Assembly: GCA_021784035.1 (NCBI GenBank)
Contig: JAJXTD010000003.1
Location: forward strand, 1-44,401
Source of the DNA: Actinomycetes bacterium
GTDB taxonomy: Bacteria > Actinomycetota > Actinomycetes > S36-B12 > CAIYMF01
Length of the DNA stretch: 44,401 nt
Direction of reading: 5' to 3'
Shown: positions 1 through 9,824 of the stretch, piece after piece
Numbering within the stretch: position 1 is the stretch's first letter
Layout of the letters: the number at the start of each line of letters is the position of its first letter
Notes under the pieces: model-generated
The model's input: the letters and a program-made list of their open reading frames with translations, nothing else
The model's database searches: none
What the model was told of the DNA's origin: nothing
Translations under genes and position numbers: made by a program

Positions 1-86
1 GCGGCTGGACCATCACCCCGACCGACGGCATCGACCCGCACACCACCGGCTGCTGGACCTTCACCCCACCACGAACCCGGCCCTGA
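1..86 (+). CDS. 3' end of a truncated (window-edge) CDS, possibly a DUF222/HNH-type protein
   Basis: Frame 3 reads GWTITPTDGIDPHTTGCWTFTPPRTRP* with stop TGA at 84-86; the tail resembles C-termini of actinobacterial DUF222/HNH proteins but is too short to be sure. Confidence 0.3.
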   Translation, partial: GWTITPTDGIDPHTTGCWTFTPPRTRP

Positions 87-229
87 CCAGCAGGGCGCAC
101 GACCACCCCTCGACCGCGGCGTATTGAGCGCCTCGCCGGCCAGGTTGACGGCGCACGACCCGGCCGAGTGCCGGTCACCGTTCGCAGAGCGATGTCGTCG
201 TCCGTGCGCGACCAGCCGCGTCCTCCGCG

Positions 230-865
230 TCAGCCCAACGCGAGACGCACGGCCGACGCGAGGTCCGGTGCGGTGACCGTTCCCGGGGGCAGCGCACCCG
301 GGTGGAACGGCACTCCGACGAAGCCCGTCCCGGCGGCATGCGCGGCCTCGGCGTCCCACGTCGAGTCGCCGATCATCACGGCCCGCGTCGGGTCCACCCC
401 GAGCGACTCGCACGCGGAGAGCAGCCCGTCCGGCGCGGGCTTCGGCCGTTGGCCGGCGCGGCGGCCGACAACGGCGACGGCGTCCGGCGACGCGTCGATG
501 CCATGCGCGGCGAGGGCCGCGCGGGCCACGCGCTCGGGGACGAGTGTGACGACGGCCCGGGGGACCGACGCCGAGAGTGCCCACGCCTCGGCGAGCATCG
601 GCATCGGCGTCGAGCGGACGACCGCGGCGAGCTCGTGGACGGCGATGGCCTCACTCATCGCGTCCCACCGAGGGTCACCGGCGTACGTCACGAGCAGGGC
701 CATCGTCGCCTGGGTGTCGCTCGACCAGTCGGTCGCGGGCACGGCAGCCAGGGTGCGGTCGTGCCCCACGACGGCCTCGGCGTCCAGCCGCGCGGCGGCG
801 TAGTCGGTGAAGGACTGCACGTCGACGAGCGTTCGGTCGAGGTCGAACAGCAGCCCAGCGGTCAC
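230..865 (-). CDS. HAD-superfamily hydrolase
   Basis: VTAGLLFDLDRTLVDVQSFTDY... with HAD motif I (DLDRT) and C-terminal RAVMIGDSTWDAEAAHAAG motif; GTG start chosen to exclude a low-complexity N-terminal extension in the ORF track. Confidence 0.85.
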   Translation of the reverse strand: MTAGLLFDLDRTLVDVQSFTDYAAARLDAEAVVGHDRTLAAVPATDWSSDTQATMALLVTYAGDPRWDAMSEAIAVHELAAVVRSTPMPMLAEAWALSASVPRAVVTLVPERVARAALAAHGIDASPDAVAVVGRRAGQRPKPAPDGLLSACESLGVDPTRAVMIGDSTWDAEAAHAAGTGFVGVPFHPGALPPGTVTAPDLASAVRLALG

Positions 866-921
866 CGGGAGATCCTGTCTCGCTGGGCGACCGCGCGCGG
901 GGACCCGTCCCGCAGGGCGCC

Positions 922-1260
922 TCAGCCCGGCGACACGGCGGCGCGGTCGACGGCGTCCGGCGTACTGGCGCACCGGCTGAGGCTGAGCGTCACGACGCCG
1001 CCGCGGGGCGCGGCCGCGAAGGCGCCGCAGCCGTGTCCCGTGGGCGCGGGGCAGCCGCCGCAGCCACCGGCCGGGCAGCCGGACGACATCGACTCCCGGA
1101 TGACGAGCCCGAGCGCGACGAGCTGGTCGAGGGCGACCGCGACCAGCTCGCGGTCGAGGCCGGTGGTTCGGGCGATCTCGTCCGTGGTGGCGGCACCCCG
1201 GGTGAACTCCCGGAGGACGTCGCCGAGGGCGCCCGTCCGCGGTGCGACGTGAGTGCTCAT
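922..1260 (-). CDS. FeoC-like winged-helix protein with Cys-rich C-terminus
   Basis: MSTHVAPRTGALGDVLREFTRGAATTDEIARTTGLDRELVAVALDQLVALGLV... followed by SSGCPAGGCGGCPAPTGHGCGAF; start codon overlaps the feoB stop (4 bp). Confidence 0.7.
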   Translation of the reverse strand: MSTHVAPRTGALGDVLREFTRGAATTDEIARTTGLDRELVAVALDQLVALGLVIRESMSSGCPAGGCGGCPAPTGHGCGAFAAAPRGGVVTLSLSRCASTPDAVDRAAVSPG

Positions 1261-3230
1261 GCGAACACCCGCCCGACCTGGAACACCGCGACGGCCAGCA
1301 TCCACGCGACCACGAGCTGCATCCCCACGCCTGTCAGGGTCCAGCGGAGACCGATCTCGCGCTTCTGGGCAGCGAGCGTGGCGACGCACGGGGTGTAGGC
1401 GAGCAGGAAGACGAGGAACGCCAGCACCGCGGGGACCGGGTGCCCGCGCGAGGACGACTCGAAGCTCGCGCGCAGGGCGTCGCCGAGCGACCCGGGGTCG
1501 TCGGCGGACCCGGGTTCCGCAGTCGCGAAAGTCTGCGCCCACGAGGACACGACGGCCTCCTTGGCGACGAACCCGACCATGAGCGCGCTGGTGGCCTCCC
1601 AGTCGCCGAACCCGGCCGGGTCGAACACCGGCGCCACGGCACCGGCAGCGGCGGCGTAGACGCTGTCCTGGACCGGCACGTCGCCGAACGTCCCCGCGGA
1701 TCCCGGCGCCGGCGTGGCGCTCAGCGCCCACACGACGACCACGGTCGCGACGATGATGCCGCTCGCCGTGCGCAGGAAGCCGCGCAGTCGCCGCCAGGTG
1801 CCGGTGGCCACGAGCCGGGGGAGGGGCAGCTGGTACGGCGGCAGGTCGAGGACGAGGGGGTCGTTGCCCATCGTGCGCAGCAGCGTCGCCCGCAGCAGGA
1901 GCCCGACGACGACGATCAGCAGGATCGACACCAGGTACATGGCGAAGACGACCGTGCCGGCGTGCTCGCCGAAGAACGTCGTCGCCACGAGCACGTACAC
2001 GGTGAGCCGTGCGCTGCAGGACGTGAACGGTACGAGCAGCGCGGTGAGCAGGCGGTGCCGGGCATCGGGCAGCACGCGCGTGCTGCTGATCCCGGGCACG
2101 TTGCACCCGAACCCGACGATGAGCGGCAGGAACGCGCGGCCGGGGAGGCCGATCGCGCGCATGGTCCGGTCGGTCACGACGGCGGCGCGCGCGAGGTAGC
2201 CGGAGTCCTCGAGCAGGCTGAGGAACGCGAACATGACGGCCATGAGGGGTACGAACGTGAGCAGCATGCCCACGCCGGCGATGAGCCCGTCCACGACGAG
2301 CCCCTGGACCCACGTGCCGCCGAGGCCGACCGTGCCGAGCAGACGAACGGCCGCGCTGGAGACGGGTCCGGAGAAGAACGAGTCGAGCGCCGCCTGCACC
2401 GGTGCGGCCACCGTGGTCGTGGCCTGGAACAGCAGCCACATCACGGCCAGGAAGAGCACGGGGCCGAGCACGGGCGCGGTGGTGATCCGGTCGAGCCGGT
2501 CCGACCACGACGTGCGGCCGACGGGGCCGTGACTCGTCGCGACGTCGACGGCCCGGGTGACCCAGGCGAACCGCGCCTCGGCCGCGGCGAGCGCATCGCC
2601 CGGGGCGGAACCGGTCTCGGTCGCGGTCCCGACGGGCGCGGCGACCGAGAGGCCGTCGCGGAGCGCGTCTTGCAGGTCCGCCCGCCCGAGGCCGCGCCGG
2701 GGGTCGACGACGACGACCCGGGAGCCGACCGCCGTCGCGAGCGCCCGGAGGTCGACGCTCACCCCGCGCCGGTCCGCGACGTCCGTCATGGTCATCGCGA
2801 CGACGGCGCGCAGCCCACCCTCCTGCACCTGGCGGAGCAGGTAGAGCCCGCGGGCGAGGTGCACGGCCGACACGACGACCACGACGAGGTCGGGGCGCTC
2901 GTCGGCCGGACGGTCCACCAGCAGGTCGCGGGTGAGCTGCTCGTCGGGCGACTGCGGGTCCAGGCTCACCGTGCCCGGCAGGTCGACGAGGAGCACGTCG
3001 CCGACCGACGGCGCGGCCCACACGGTCCGGCCGACCGCCACCGTCGTCCCCGGCCAGTTGCCGACGTCGCGGCTTAGCCCGGTGAGCTGGTTGTAGAGCG
3101 TGGACTTGCCCACGTTGGGGTTCCCCACGAGGGCGACGACGGGGACCCCGGCCGGCGCCTCGACCGCGACCGCCTCGTCGTGGCACGACGGCACGGCACG
3201 GGCCGCCGGGCGGTTCGTCGCGGCAGTCAC
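1257..3230 (-). CDS. feoB: Ferrous iron transporter FeoB
   Basis: G1 motif VALVGNPNVGKSTLYNQLTG, LVDLPGTVSLDPQSPDE, Gate-type hydrophobic region with GFGCNVPGISSTRVL and ...LLVPFTSCSARLTVYVL. Confidence 0.95.
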   Translation of the reverse strand: MTAATNRPAARAVPSCHDEAVAVEAPAGVPVVALVGNPNVGKSTLYNQLTGLSRDVGNWPGTTVAVGRTVWAAPSVGDVLLVDLPGTVSLDPQSPDEQLTRDLLVDRPADERPDLVVVVVSAVHLARGLYLLRQVQEGGLRAVVAMTMTDVADRRGVSVDLRALATAVGSRVVVVDPRRGLGRADLQDALRDGLSVAAPVGTATETGSAPGDALAAAEARFAWVTRAVDVATSHGPVGRTSWSDRLDRITTAPVLGPVLFLAVMWLLFQATTTVAAPVQAALDSFFSGPVSSAAVRLLGTVGLGGTWVQGLVVDGLIAGVGMLLTFVPLMAVMFAFLSLLEDSGYLARAAVVTDRTMRAIGLPGRAFLPLIVGFGCNVPGISSTRVLPDARHRLLTALLVPFTSCSARLTVYVLVATTFFGEHAGTVVFAMYLVSILLIVVVGLLLRATLLRTMGNDPLVLDLPPYQLPLPRLVATGTWRRLRGFLRTASGIIVATVVVVWALSATPAPGSAGTFGDVPVQDSVYAAAAGAVAPVFDPAGFGDWEATSALMVGFVAKEAVVSSWAQTFATAEPGSADDPGSLGDALRASFESSSRGHPVPAVLAFLVFLLAYTPCVATLAAQKREIGLRWTLTGVGMQLVVAWMLAVAVFQVGRVFA

Positions 3231-3448
3231 GACCGGGCCACCTCGATGCGGCGCAGCACCGACCGGGCCAGGGCTAGGCGGGTGTCGCCGACGGCGAGCA
3301 CCCGGCCGCCGCCGGACGTCCGGTGCAACGGCGTCACGACCTCACCACCGCGGATGCCGAGCTCGGCGAGCCGCCGGGCGAGGCCCGGCTCGACGTCCGC
3401 CGACGCGACGAGCACACGCTGTCCCAGCGGTGCGTCGTCCAAGGTCAT
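3227..3448 (-). CDS. feoA: FeoA family protein
   Basis: 73 aa SH3-like FeoA pattern (VEPGLARRLAELGIRGGEVVTPLHR); overlaps feoB start by 4 bp. Confidence 0.85.
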   Translation of the reverse strand: MTLDDAPLGQRVLVASADVEPGLARRLAELGIRGGEVVTPLHRTSGGGRVLAVGDTRLALARSVLRRIEVARS

Positions 3449-3463
3449 ACCGGCAGGCTAGCA

Positions 3464-3484
3464 GGGAGTAAGGGTACCCTAACT
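3464..3484 (-). promoter_or_regulatory. Candidate DtxR/IdeR-type iron box upstream of feoAB
   Basis: Near-palindrome AGTAAGGGTACCCTAACT (3467-3484); on the minus strand TTAGGGTACCCTTACTCCC matches TTAGGTTAGGCTAACCTAA at about 11 of 19 positions by eye; lies ~16-36 nt upstream of the feoA ATG. Confidence 0.45.
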
Positions 3485-3514
3485 GTGACGTCGGACACGG
3501 CCCCGCCGGCCGGC

Positions 3515-5491
3515 TCAGAGCCGCGCGGGGGAGAGGTCCTCGTCCTCGAGGGCCCCGACGAACTGGGCGTTGTAGAGCGCGTAGTACTCGCCGCGGCGCT
3601 GCAGCAGCTCGTCGTGCGTGCCCTGCTCCACGATGCGTCCGTCCTCCATGACGAGGATGAGGTCGGCGTCGCGGATCGTCGAGAGCCGGTGCGCGATGAC
3701 GAAGCTCGTGCGGTCCGACCGAAGCGCGGACATGGCCTTCTGCACGAGGACCTCGGTGCGGGTGTCGACCGAGCTGGTCGCCTCGTCGAGGATGAGCAGC
3801 GAGGGCGCGGCGAGGAACGCCCGGGCGATCGTGATGAGCTGGCGCTCGCCGGTGCTCAGGTTGCTGCCCTCGTCGTCGATCACGGTGTCGTAGCCGTCCG
3901 GCAGCGCCCGCACGAACCGGTCGACGTACGTCGCGCGCGCGGCGGCCTGGATCTCCTCCTCGGTCGCGCCCGGGCGTCCGTAGGCGATGTTCTCCCGGAT
4001 GGTGCCGCCGAACAGCCAGGTGTCCTGGAGCACCATGCCGATCTCGCCCCGCAGGTCGTCGCGGGTCATCGACGCGATGTCGACGCCGTCGAGCGTGATG
4101 CGGCCGCTGTCGATCTCGTAGAAGCGCATGACGAGGTTGACGAGCGTGGTCTTGCCGGCGCCGGTCGGCCCCACGATCGCGACCGACTGCCCGGGTGCCG
4201 CGACGAGCGACAGGTCGTCGATGAGCGGCGTCTCGGGGTCGTAGCGGAAGGACACGTCCTCGAACGCGACCCGGCCCTGCGGCTCGTGCACGACCTGCGG
4301 CGCCGTCGGGTCGGGCGACTGCTCCTCGGCGTCGAGCAGCTCGAAGACGCGCTCGGCCGAGGCCACGCCGGACTGCAGCAGGTTGGACATCGAGGCCACC
4401 TGCGTGAGCGGTTGGCTGAACTGCCGCGAGTACTGGATGAACGCCTGGACGTCGCCCAGCGTCATCGCACCGGACGCCACGCGCAGCCCGCCGATCACGG
4501 CGATGAAGACGTAGTTGAGGTTCCCGATGAACTGGATGGCCGGCATGATGATGCCGGACAGGAACTGGGCCCCCGCGCTCGCCTGGTAGAGCGCCTCGTT
4601 GCGCTCCCGGAACGTCTCCTCCGCCTCCCGCTGGTGGCCGAAGACCTTGACGAGGGCGTGACCGGTGTAGACCTCCTCGATGTGCCCGTTGAGGTGGCCG
4701 GTCTGGGCCCACTGCTCGATGAACAGCGGCTGCGACCGCTTCGCGACGACGGCGGTCACGACGATCGACAGCGGAACGGAGACCAGCGCGACGAGGGCGA
4801 GGACGGGGGAGATCCACAGCATCATGCCGAGCACGCCGACCAGCGTGAGGAGCGACGTCAGCAGCTGGCTCATCGTCTGCTGCATCGTCTGCTGGATGTT
4901 GTCGATGTCGTTCGTGACCCGGCTGAGCAGCTCGCCGCGCGGAACACGGTCGAAGTAGCTGAGCGGCAGGCGGTGCAGCTTGTCCTCGATGTCGCGGCGC
5001 AGGCGGAGCGCGGTGCGCTGCACGACGCCGTTGAGGATGTAGGCCTGTCCGTACATGCACAGCGAGGAGAGGGCGTAGAGGGCGAGGACGAACAGCAGGA
5101 CGCGGGCGAGCTCGGTGAAGTCGATGCCCTGGCCCGGCACGATCGTCATGCCGGACAGCAGGTTCGCGAACCCGTCGTTGCCGCTGGCGCGGGCGGCCGC
5201 CTCCGCCTGCTGCTGGGTCATCCCCGCGGGCAGCTGCTTGCCGATCACCCCCTCGAAGATGAGGTTCGTGGCGTTGCCCAGGATCTTCGGCCCGACGACG
5301 CTGAACGTCACGCTGCCCACGGTGAGGAGGAGCACGGCGACGACGAGGCCACGCTCGGGACCCAGCCGAGCGGCGAGCCGTTTGGCCGACGGCCAGAAGT
5401 CGAGCGACTTCTCGACCGGCATGCCGGCGCCCATCATGTGGGCCGGACCTCGTGCAGGGGGGCGGTTCGGGATGCGCGCGGGGGAGCTCAT
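3515..5491 (-). CDS. ABC exporter, fused TMD-NBD (second subunit of heterodimer)
   Basis: [39 protein letters not shown]...; Walker [22 protein letters not shown], signature [17 protein letters not shown], Walker [13 protein letters not shown]; overlaps preceding subunit by 4 bp. Confidence 0.93.
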   Translation of the reverse strand: MSSPARIPNRPPARGPAHMMGAGMPVEKSLDFWPSAKRLAARLGPERGLVVAVLLLTVGSVTFSVVGPKILGNATNLIFEGVIGKQLPAGMTQQQAEAAARASGNDGFANLLSGMTIVPGQGIDFTELARVLLFVLALYALSSLCMYGQAYILNGVVQRTALRLRRDIEDKLHRLPLSYFDRVPRGELLSRVTNDIDNIQQTMQQTMSQLLTSLLTLVGVLGMMLWISPVLALVALVSVPLSIVVTAVVAKRSQPLFIEQWAQTGHLNGHIEEVYTGHALVKVFGHQREAEETFRERNEALYQASAGAQFLSGIIMPAIQFIGNLNYVFIAVIGGLRVASGAMTLGDVQAFIQYSRQFSQPLTQVASMSNLLQSGVASAERVFELLDAEEQSPDPTAPQVVHEPQGRVAFEDVSFRYDPETPLIDDLSLVAAPGQSVAIVGPTGAGKTTLVNLVMRFYEIDSGRITLDGVDIASMTRDDLRGEIGMVLQDTWLFGGTIRENIAYGRPGATEEEIQAAARATYVDRFVRALPDGYDTVIDDEGSNLSTGERQLITIARAFLAAPSLLILDEATSSVDTRTEVLVQKAMSALRSDRTSFVIAHRLSTIRDADLILVMEDGRIVEQGTHDELLQRRGEYYALYNAQFVGALEDEDLSPARL

Positions 5492-7221
5492 GCGGCCACG
5501 TCCGCCGGCAGCTGGGACTGCACGATCTCGGCGTACGTCGGGCAGCTGGTGAGCAGCTCGTCGTGGGTGCCGACGCCGACGAGCCGGCCGCCGTCGAGCA
5601 CGAGGATCTGGTCGGCGTCGACGACGCTCGAGACGCGCTGGGCGACGACGAGCACTGTCGAGTCGCGCGTCGTGGGGCGGAGCGCGGCGCGCAGGCGCGC
5701 GTCGGTGGCGAGGTCCAGCGCCGAGAACGAGTCGTCGAACAGGTAGATCTCGGGCCGGCGGACGACGGCCCGCGCGATGGCCAGGCGCTGGCGCTGCCCG
5801 CCGGAGAAGTTCGTGCCGCCCTGCGCGACCGGCGCCTCCAGCCCCTCGGCGAGCGCCGACACGAAGTCGTCGGCCTGCGCGATGCGCAACGCGTCCCAGA
5901 GCTCCTCGTCGCTCGCGTCCGCACGCCCGTAGCGCAGGTTGCTCGCCACGGTCCCGCTGAACAGGTAGGCCTTCTGCGGCACGAGCCCGATGCGGGAGTG
6001 CAGCACCTCGGGGTCGAGGTCGCGGACGTCGACCCCGTCGACGAGGACGGAACCGTCCGTGACGTCGAAGAGCCGCGGCACGAGCGACAGCAGCGTGGTC
6101 TTCCCCGAGCCGGTGCTTCCGATGATCGCCGTCGTCCGGCCGGCGGACGCGGTGAACGTGATCTCGCTGAGGACCGGGTCGTCGGCACCCGGGTAGCGGA
6201 AGGTCGCGCCGCGGAACTCGACAGTGCCGCGGGACACGACCGTCGCGACCGGTGTCCCGGTCGGGACGACGGACGACTCGGTGTCGAGCACCTCGACGAT
6301 GCGCTCGGCGCTGACCGCGGCCCGCGGGATCAGCACGAGCATGAAGGTGGCCATCATGATCGACATGAGGATCTGCACGAGGTAGCTGAGGAACGCCGTC
6401 AGCGACCCGACCAGCATCTCGCCGGAGTCGATGCGGTGCCCGCCGAACCAGATGACGGCGACGCTCGAGGCGTTGAGGACGAACATGACGATGGGGAACA
6501 TCAGCGCCATCAGCCGGCCGACCCGGATGGCGACGTCGGTGAGGTCGGCGTTGGCGAGCTCGAACCGCTCGCGCTCCACGGGTTCGCGGACGAACGCCCG
6601 CACGACGCGGATGCCGGTGATCTGCTCGCGCAGCACGCGGTTGACGTTGTCGAGCCGCTTCTGCATGCGCCGGAACAGCGGCACCATCCGCGACACGATC
6701 AGCGCGATGGCGACGACGAGGACGGAGACGCTCACGATGATGAGCGGCGCGAGGCCGACGTCCTGGCGCAGCGCCATCACGATGCCGCCCACGGCCATGA
6801 TCGGCGCGGCCACCATCATCGTGCAGGTCAGCAGCACGAGCATCTGGACCTGCTGGACGTCGTTGGTGGTGCGCGTGATGAGCGACGGCGCGCCGAAGTG
6901 GGTGACCTCCCGCGCCGAGTACGCGCCGACCTGGTGGAAGATCGCCGCGCGGGTGTCGCGCCCGAAGCCCATCGCGCTCCGGGCGCCGAACCACACGGCG
7001 CCGATGGTGCACGCCACCTGGACGAACGTGATGGCGAGCATGACGCCACCGACCTGGAGGATGTACGCCGTGTCGCCCTTGGCCACGCCGTTGTCGATGA
7101 TGTCGGCGTTGAGCGTCGGGAGGTAGAGCGCGGCGAGCGTGCCGAAGAACTGCAGGACAACGACGGCGATGAGTGCGTTCCGGTAGGGCGGCAGGTAGCG
7201 CCGCAGCAGCGACATGAGCAC
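5488..7221 (-). CDS. ABC exporter, fused TMD-NBD (first subunit of heterodimer)
   Basis: [27 protein letters not shown]...; Walker [22 protein letters not shown], signature [17 protein letters not shown], Walker [13 protein letters not shown]. Confidence 0.93.
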   Translation of the reverse strand: MLMSLLRRYLPPYRNALIAVVVLQFFGTLAALYLPTLNADIIDNGVAKGDTAYILQVGGVMLAITFVQVACTIGAVWFGARSAMGFGRDTRAAIFHQVGAYSAREVTHFGAPSLITRTTNDVQQVQMLVLLTCTMMVAAPIMAVGGIVMALRQDVGLAPLIIVSVSVLVVAIALIVSRMVPLFRRMQKRLDNVNRVLREQITGIRVVRAFVREPVERERFELANADLTDVAIRVGRLMALMFPIVMFVLNASSVAVIWFGGHRIDSGEMLVGSLTAFLSYLVQILMSIMMATFMLVLIPRAAVSAERIVEVLDTESSVVPTGTPVATVVSRGTVEFRGATFRYPGADDPVLSEITFTASAGRTTAIIGSTGSGKTTLLSLVPRLFDVTDGSVLVDGVDVRDLDPEVLHSRIGLVPQKAYLFSGTVASNLRYGRADASDEELWDALRIAQADDFVSALAEGLEAPVAQGGTNFSGGQRQRLAIARAVVRRPEIYLFDDSFSALDLATDARLRAALRPTTRDSTVLVVAQRVSSVVDADQILVLDGGRLVGVGTHDELLTSCPTYAEIVQSQLPADVAA

Positions 7222-7575
7222 GAACGTCTCCCGGCGGTCGAGGTCCGTTCATCATCCCCCGAGGGGCTGACGCACGACAGCGGGTTCGCTGCGAGCGAGA
7301 CTCGTGGCGCCGTGGTCCCGGCCAGGGCAGAAGTCCGGTAGGCTGGCAGCAGTTCGCCGGACCACGGGTGGCACTGACCCCGCGGCGATCCCTTGATCCA
7401 CGAGGCGCGCACGATGCGCACCACCTCGAGCCTCCGGCGCAGTGACCGGTTGCGGTGCCCCGGACGGGATGCACCACGGTCGTCCGGCCCACGCTCCCCG
7501 CGTGCTCGCACCCACCGATGTCGCACGACGTCGGTGGGGCACCGGTGCGGCCACCTGATCCATGACAGGACCCCC

Positions 7576-9132
7576 ATGTCTCCCAGCACGTCCAGCACCT
7601 CCCGCGGCCCGCGTGCCGACGGCGGCCGGCCCCGCGCCGGCGGCTCGCGCCCCCAGGGCCAGCGCCGTCGTACGCCGGACGCCGGCACGGCCCGTGACTC
7701 GCGTCGCCCCGTCGAGCCGGCCGATGCCGCGCCGCTCGTCGCCACGGTCCGCACCGGCCCGGTGGTCACGTCCTTCACCGAGCTCGGCGTCCCCGCCGCG
7801 CTCGCCGACGTCCTCGCCCGTCAGGGCATCACCGAGGCGTTCCCCATCCAGTCGGCGACGCTCCCGGACTCGCTCGCGGGCCGCGACGTCCTCGGCCGCG
7901 GCCGCACCGGCAGCGGCAAGACCATCGCCTTCGCGCTGCCGCTCGTCACGCGGCTCACCACGTCGCGCCGTTCGACGCGCCCCGGCCACCCGCGGGCGCT
8001 CGTCCTGCTCCCCACCCGTGAGCTCGCCTCGCAGGTGCACGCGACCATCGCGCCGCTCGCCCGGGCCGCCGGACTCAGCACGACGATCGTCTTCGGCGGT
8101 GTCTCGCAGGGCGCCCAGGTTCGCGCCTTCAAGGCCGGCGTCGACATCGTCGTCGCCACGCCCGGTCGCCTCGAGGACCTGATGAACCAGCGTCACGTGC
8201 GGCTCGACGACGTCGAGGTCACCGTCCTCGACGAGGCGGACCACATGGCCGACCTCGGCTTCCTGCCCGCGGTCAAGCGCATCCTCGACAAGACCGCCGC
8301 CGGCACCCAGCGGCTGCTGTTCTCCGCGACGCTGGACAACGGCATCGACGTGCTCGTCCGCCGCTACCTCGTCGACCCGGTGACCCACTCGGTCGACTCG
8401 GACGCGTCCACCGAGCTGGACCTCGAGCACCACGTCTTCACGGTCACCGAGTCCGACAAGGCGTCGGTCGTCCAGGAGCTCGCCTCCGGCGAGGGACGGT
8501 CGCTGCTGTTCACCCGGACCAAGCACGGCGCGAAGAAGCTGGCCCGCCAGCTGACCCTCGCCGGCGTGCCCGCCGTCGACCTGCACGGCAACCTCGCGCA
8601 GAACGCCCGCGACCGCAACCTCGCCGCGTTCCGCAGCGGCGAGGTGCGTGTGCTCGTGGCCACCGACATCGCGGCCCGCGGGATCCACGTCGACGACGTC
8701 AGCCTCGTCGTCCACGTCGACCCGCCCGCGGAGCACAAGGCCTACACGCACCGCTCGGGCCGCACGGCTCGCGCCGGCGCGTCCGGCGTCGTCGTCACCG
8801 TGGCCACCGACGCGCAGCGCTCCGACGTCGCGCTGCTCGCCCGCAAGGCCGGGATCCGTCCCACCGCCGCGCGGGTGCGTCCCGGTGCCACCGACATCAC
8901 GGCGCTGACCGGCCCGCCCGCGGCCTACGTCGCGCCCTCGGCGGCTCCGGCACCCGAGGCGTCGCGTCGCCCGCAGCAGCGCGGCGGTCGCAGCCAGAGC
9001 GGCACGAAGGCCGCCGGTCGCTCGGCGAGCCCGTCGTCGCGCTCGGCCGGCCCGTCGTCCGCCCGTCCGGCCGGCTCGACCTCGGCCGCCGCGTTCTCCA
9101 GCCGCGCCGGGTCGCGTCGCGGGTCGCGCTGA
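7576..9132 (+). CDS. DEAD/DEAH-box ATP-dependent RNA helicase
   Basis: Motifs [78 protein letters not shown] at 7576. Confidence 0.93.
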   Translation: MSPSTSSTSRGPRADGGRPRAGGSRPQGQRRRTPDAGTARDSRRPVEPADAAPLVATVRTGPVVTSFTELGVPAALADVLARQGITEAFPIQSATLPDSLAGRDVLGRGRTGSGKTIAFALPLVTRLTTSRRSTRPGHPRALVLLPTRELASQVHATIAPLARAAGLSTTIVFGGVSQGAQVRAFKAGVDIVVATPGRLEDLMNQRHVRLDDVEVTVLDEADHMADLGFLPAVKRILDKTAAGTQRLLFSATLDNGIDVLVRRYLVDPVTHSVDSDASTELDLEHHVFTVTESDKASVVQELASGEGRSLLFTRTKHGAKKLARQLTLAGVPAVDLHGNLAQNARDRNLAAFRSGEVRVLVATDIAARGIHVDDVSLVVHVDPPAEHKAYTHRSGRTARAGASGVVVTVATDAQRSDVALLARKAGIRPTAARVRPGATDITALTGPPAAYVAPSAAPAPEASRRPQQRGGRSQSGTKAAGRSASPSSRSAGPSSARPAGSTSAAAFSSRAGSRRGSR

Positions 9133-9146
9133 CGCACCGAGATGCC

Positions 9147-9182
9147 GACAGGGCCGCCACGCAGTTGCGTGGCGGCCCTGTC
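9147..9182. terminator. Bidirectional intrinsic-terminator-like hairpin between convergent genes
   Basis: Perfect inverted repeat GACAGGGCCGCCACGCA / TGCGTGGCGGCCCTGTC with minimal loop, between helicase stop (9132) and thioredoxin stop (9195). Confidence 0.8.
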
Positions 9183-9194
9183 GTTCGTGCGTGG

Positions 9195-9638
9195 TCAGTG
9201 GGCGTGGTCGTGCCCCGCGTGGTCGTGACCGACGTGGTCGTGACCGGCGTGGTCGTGCCCGGCGTGGTCGTGGCCGTCGGCCTGCTGCGCCGCGATCTGC
9301 TGGTGCACCTCGGCCATGTCGACGTTGCGCACCGCCGTGATCAACTGCTCGAGCTGGGCGGCGGGGAGGGCACCGGGCTGCGCGTAGAGCAGGACGCCCT
9401 CGCGGAACGCCATGAGCGTGGGGATCGACGTGATGTTCGCAGCCGCGGCGAGCTGCTGCTCGGTCTCCGTGTCCACCTTGCCGAACACGATGTCGGAGTG
9501 CGCCTCGGACGCCTTCCCGAACACGGGCGCGAAGCTGCGGCACGGGCCGCACCACTCGGCCCAGAAGTCCACGAGCACGATGTCGTTGCCCGTCACCGTC
9601 TCGTCGAACGTGCCGGCGGTGAGGTCGATCGTGGCCAT
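9195..9638 (-). CDS. Thioredoxin-family protein with His-rich C-terminal tail
   Basis: VDFWAEWCGPCRSFAPVFGKAS (WCGPC active site), SIPTLMAFREG, ending DGHDHAGHDHAGHDHVGHDHAGHDHAH. Confidence 0.93.
   Translation of the reverse strand: MATIDLTAGTFDETVTGNDIVLVDFWAEWCGPCRSFAPVFGKASEAHSDIVFGKVDTETEQQLAAAANITSIPTLMAFREGVLLYAQPGALPAAQLEQLITAVRNVDMAEVHQQIAAQQADGHDHAGHDHAGHDHVGHDHAGHDHAH
9201..9275 (-). repeat. Five tandem 15-bp units encoding (GHDHA)n
   Basis: Five consecutive units of pattern GNCGTGGTCGTGNCC at 9201, 9216, 9231, 9246, 9261 with 1-3 substitutions each. Confidence 0.9.
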
Positions 9639-9824
9639 GAGGTCTCCTGTCCGGTCGGTGTCCGCGCCCCGACGACCTGCTCGTCGGGGGAGCCGCGGGG
9701 ATGCCAGTCTGCGCAACGGCGATCGCGTCGATGCTATTCCCGGCACGCGACCGGACGCGGGTCGACCGGGAGCGGTCGCTCGCCTCACCGCGAGGCGCGC
9801 CGGTCGCCTGCGTAGGCTCGGGCG

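Noticed and set aside
87-229. Possible tRNA or small RNA in the first intergenic gap
   Set aside because: No cloverleaf or conserved T-loop/acceptor pattern could be identified by eye.
3515-7492. 1325-aa minus-strand ORF
   Set aside because: Its N-terminal half is an out-of-frame reading of the first ABC subunit (5488-7221); the true second subunit starts at 5491.
9201-9275. 15-bp tandem repeats as possible iteron or regulatory array
   Set aside because: They lie in frame within the thioredoxin gene and encode GHDHA units.
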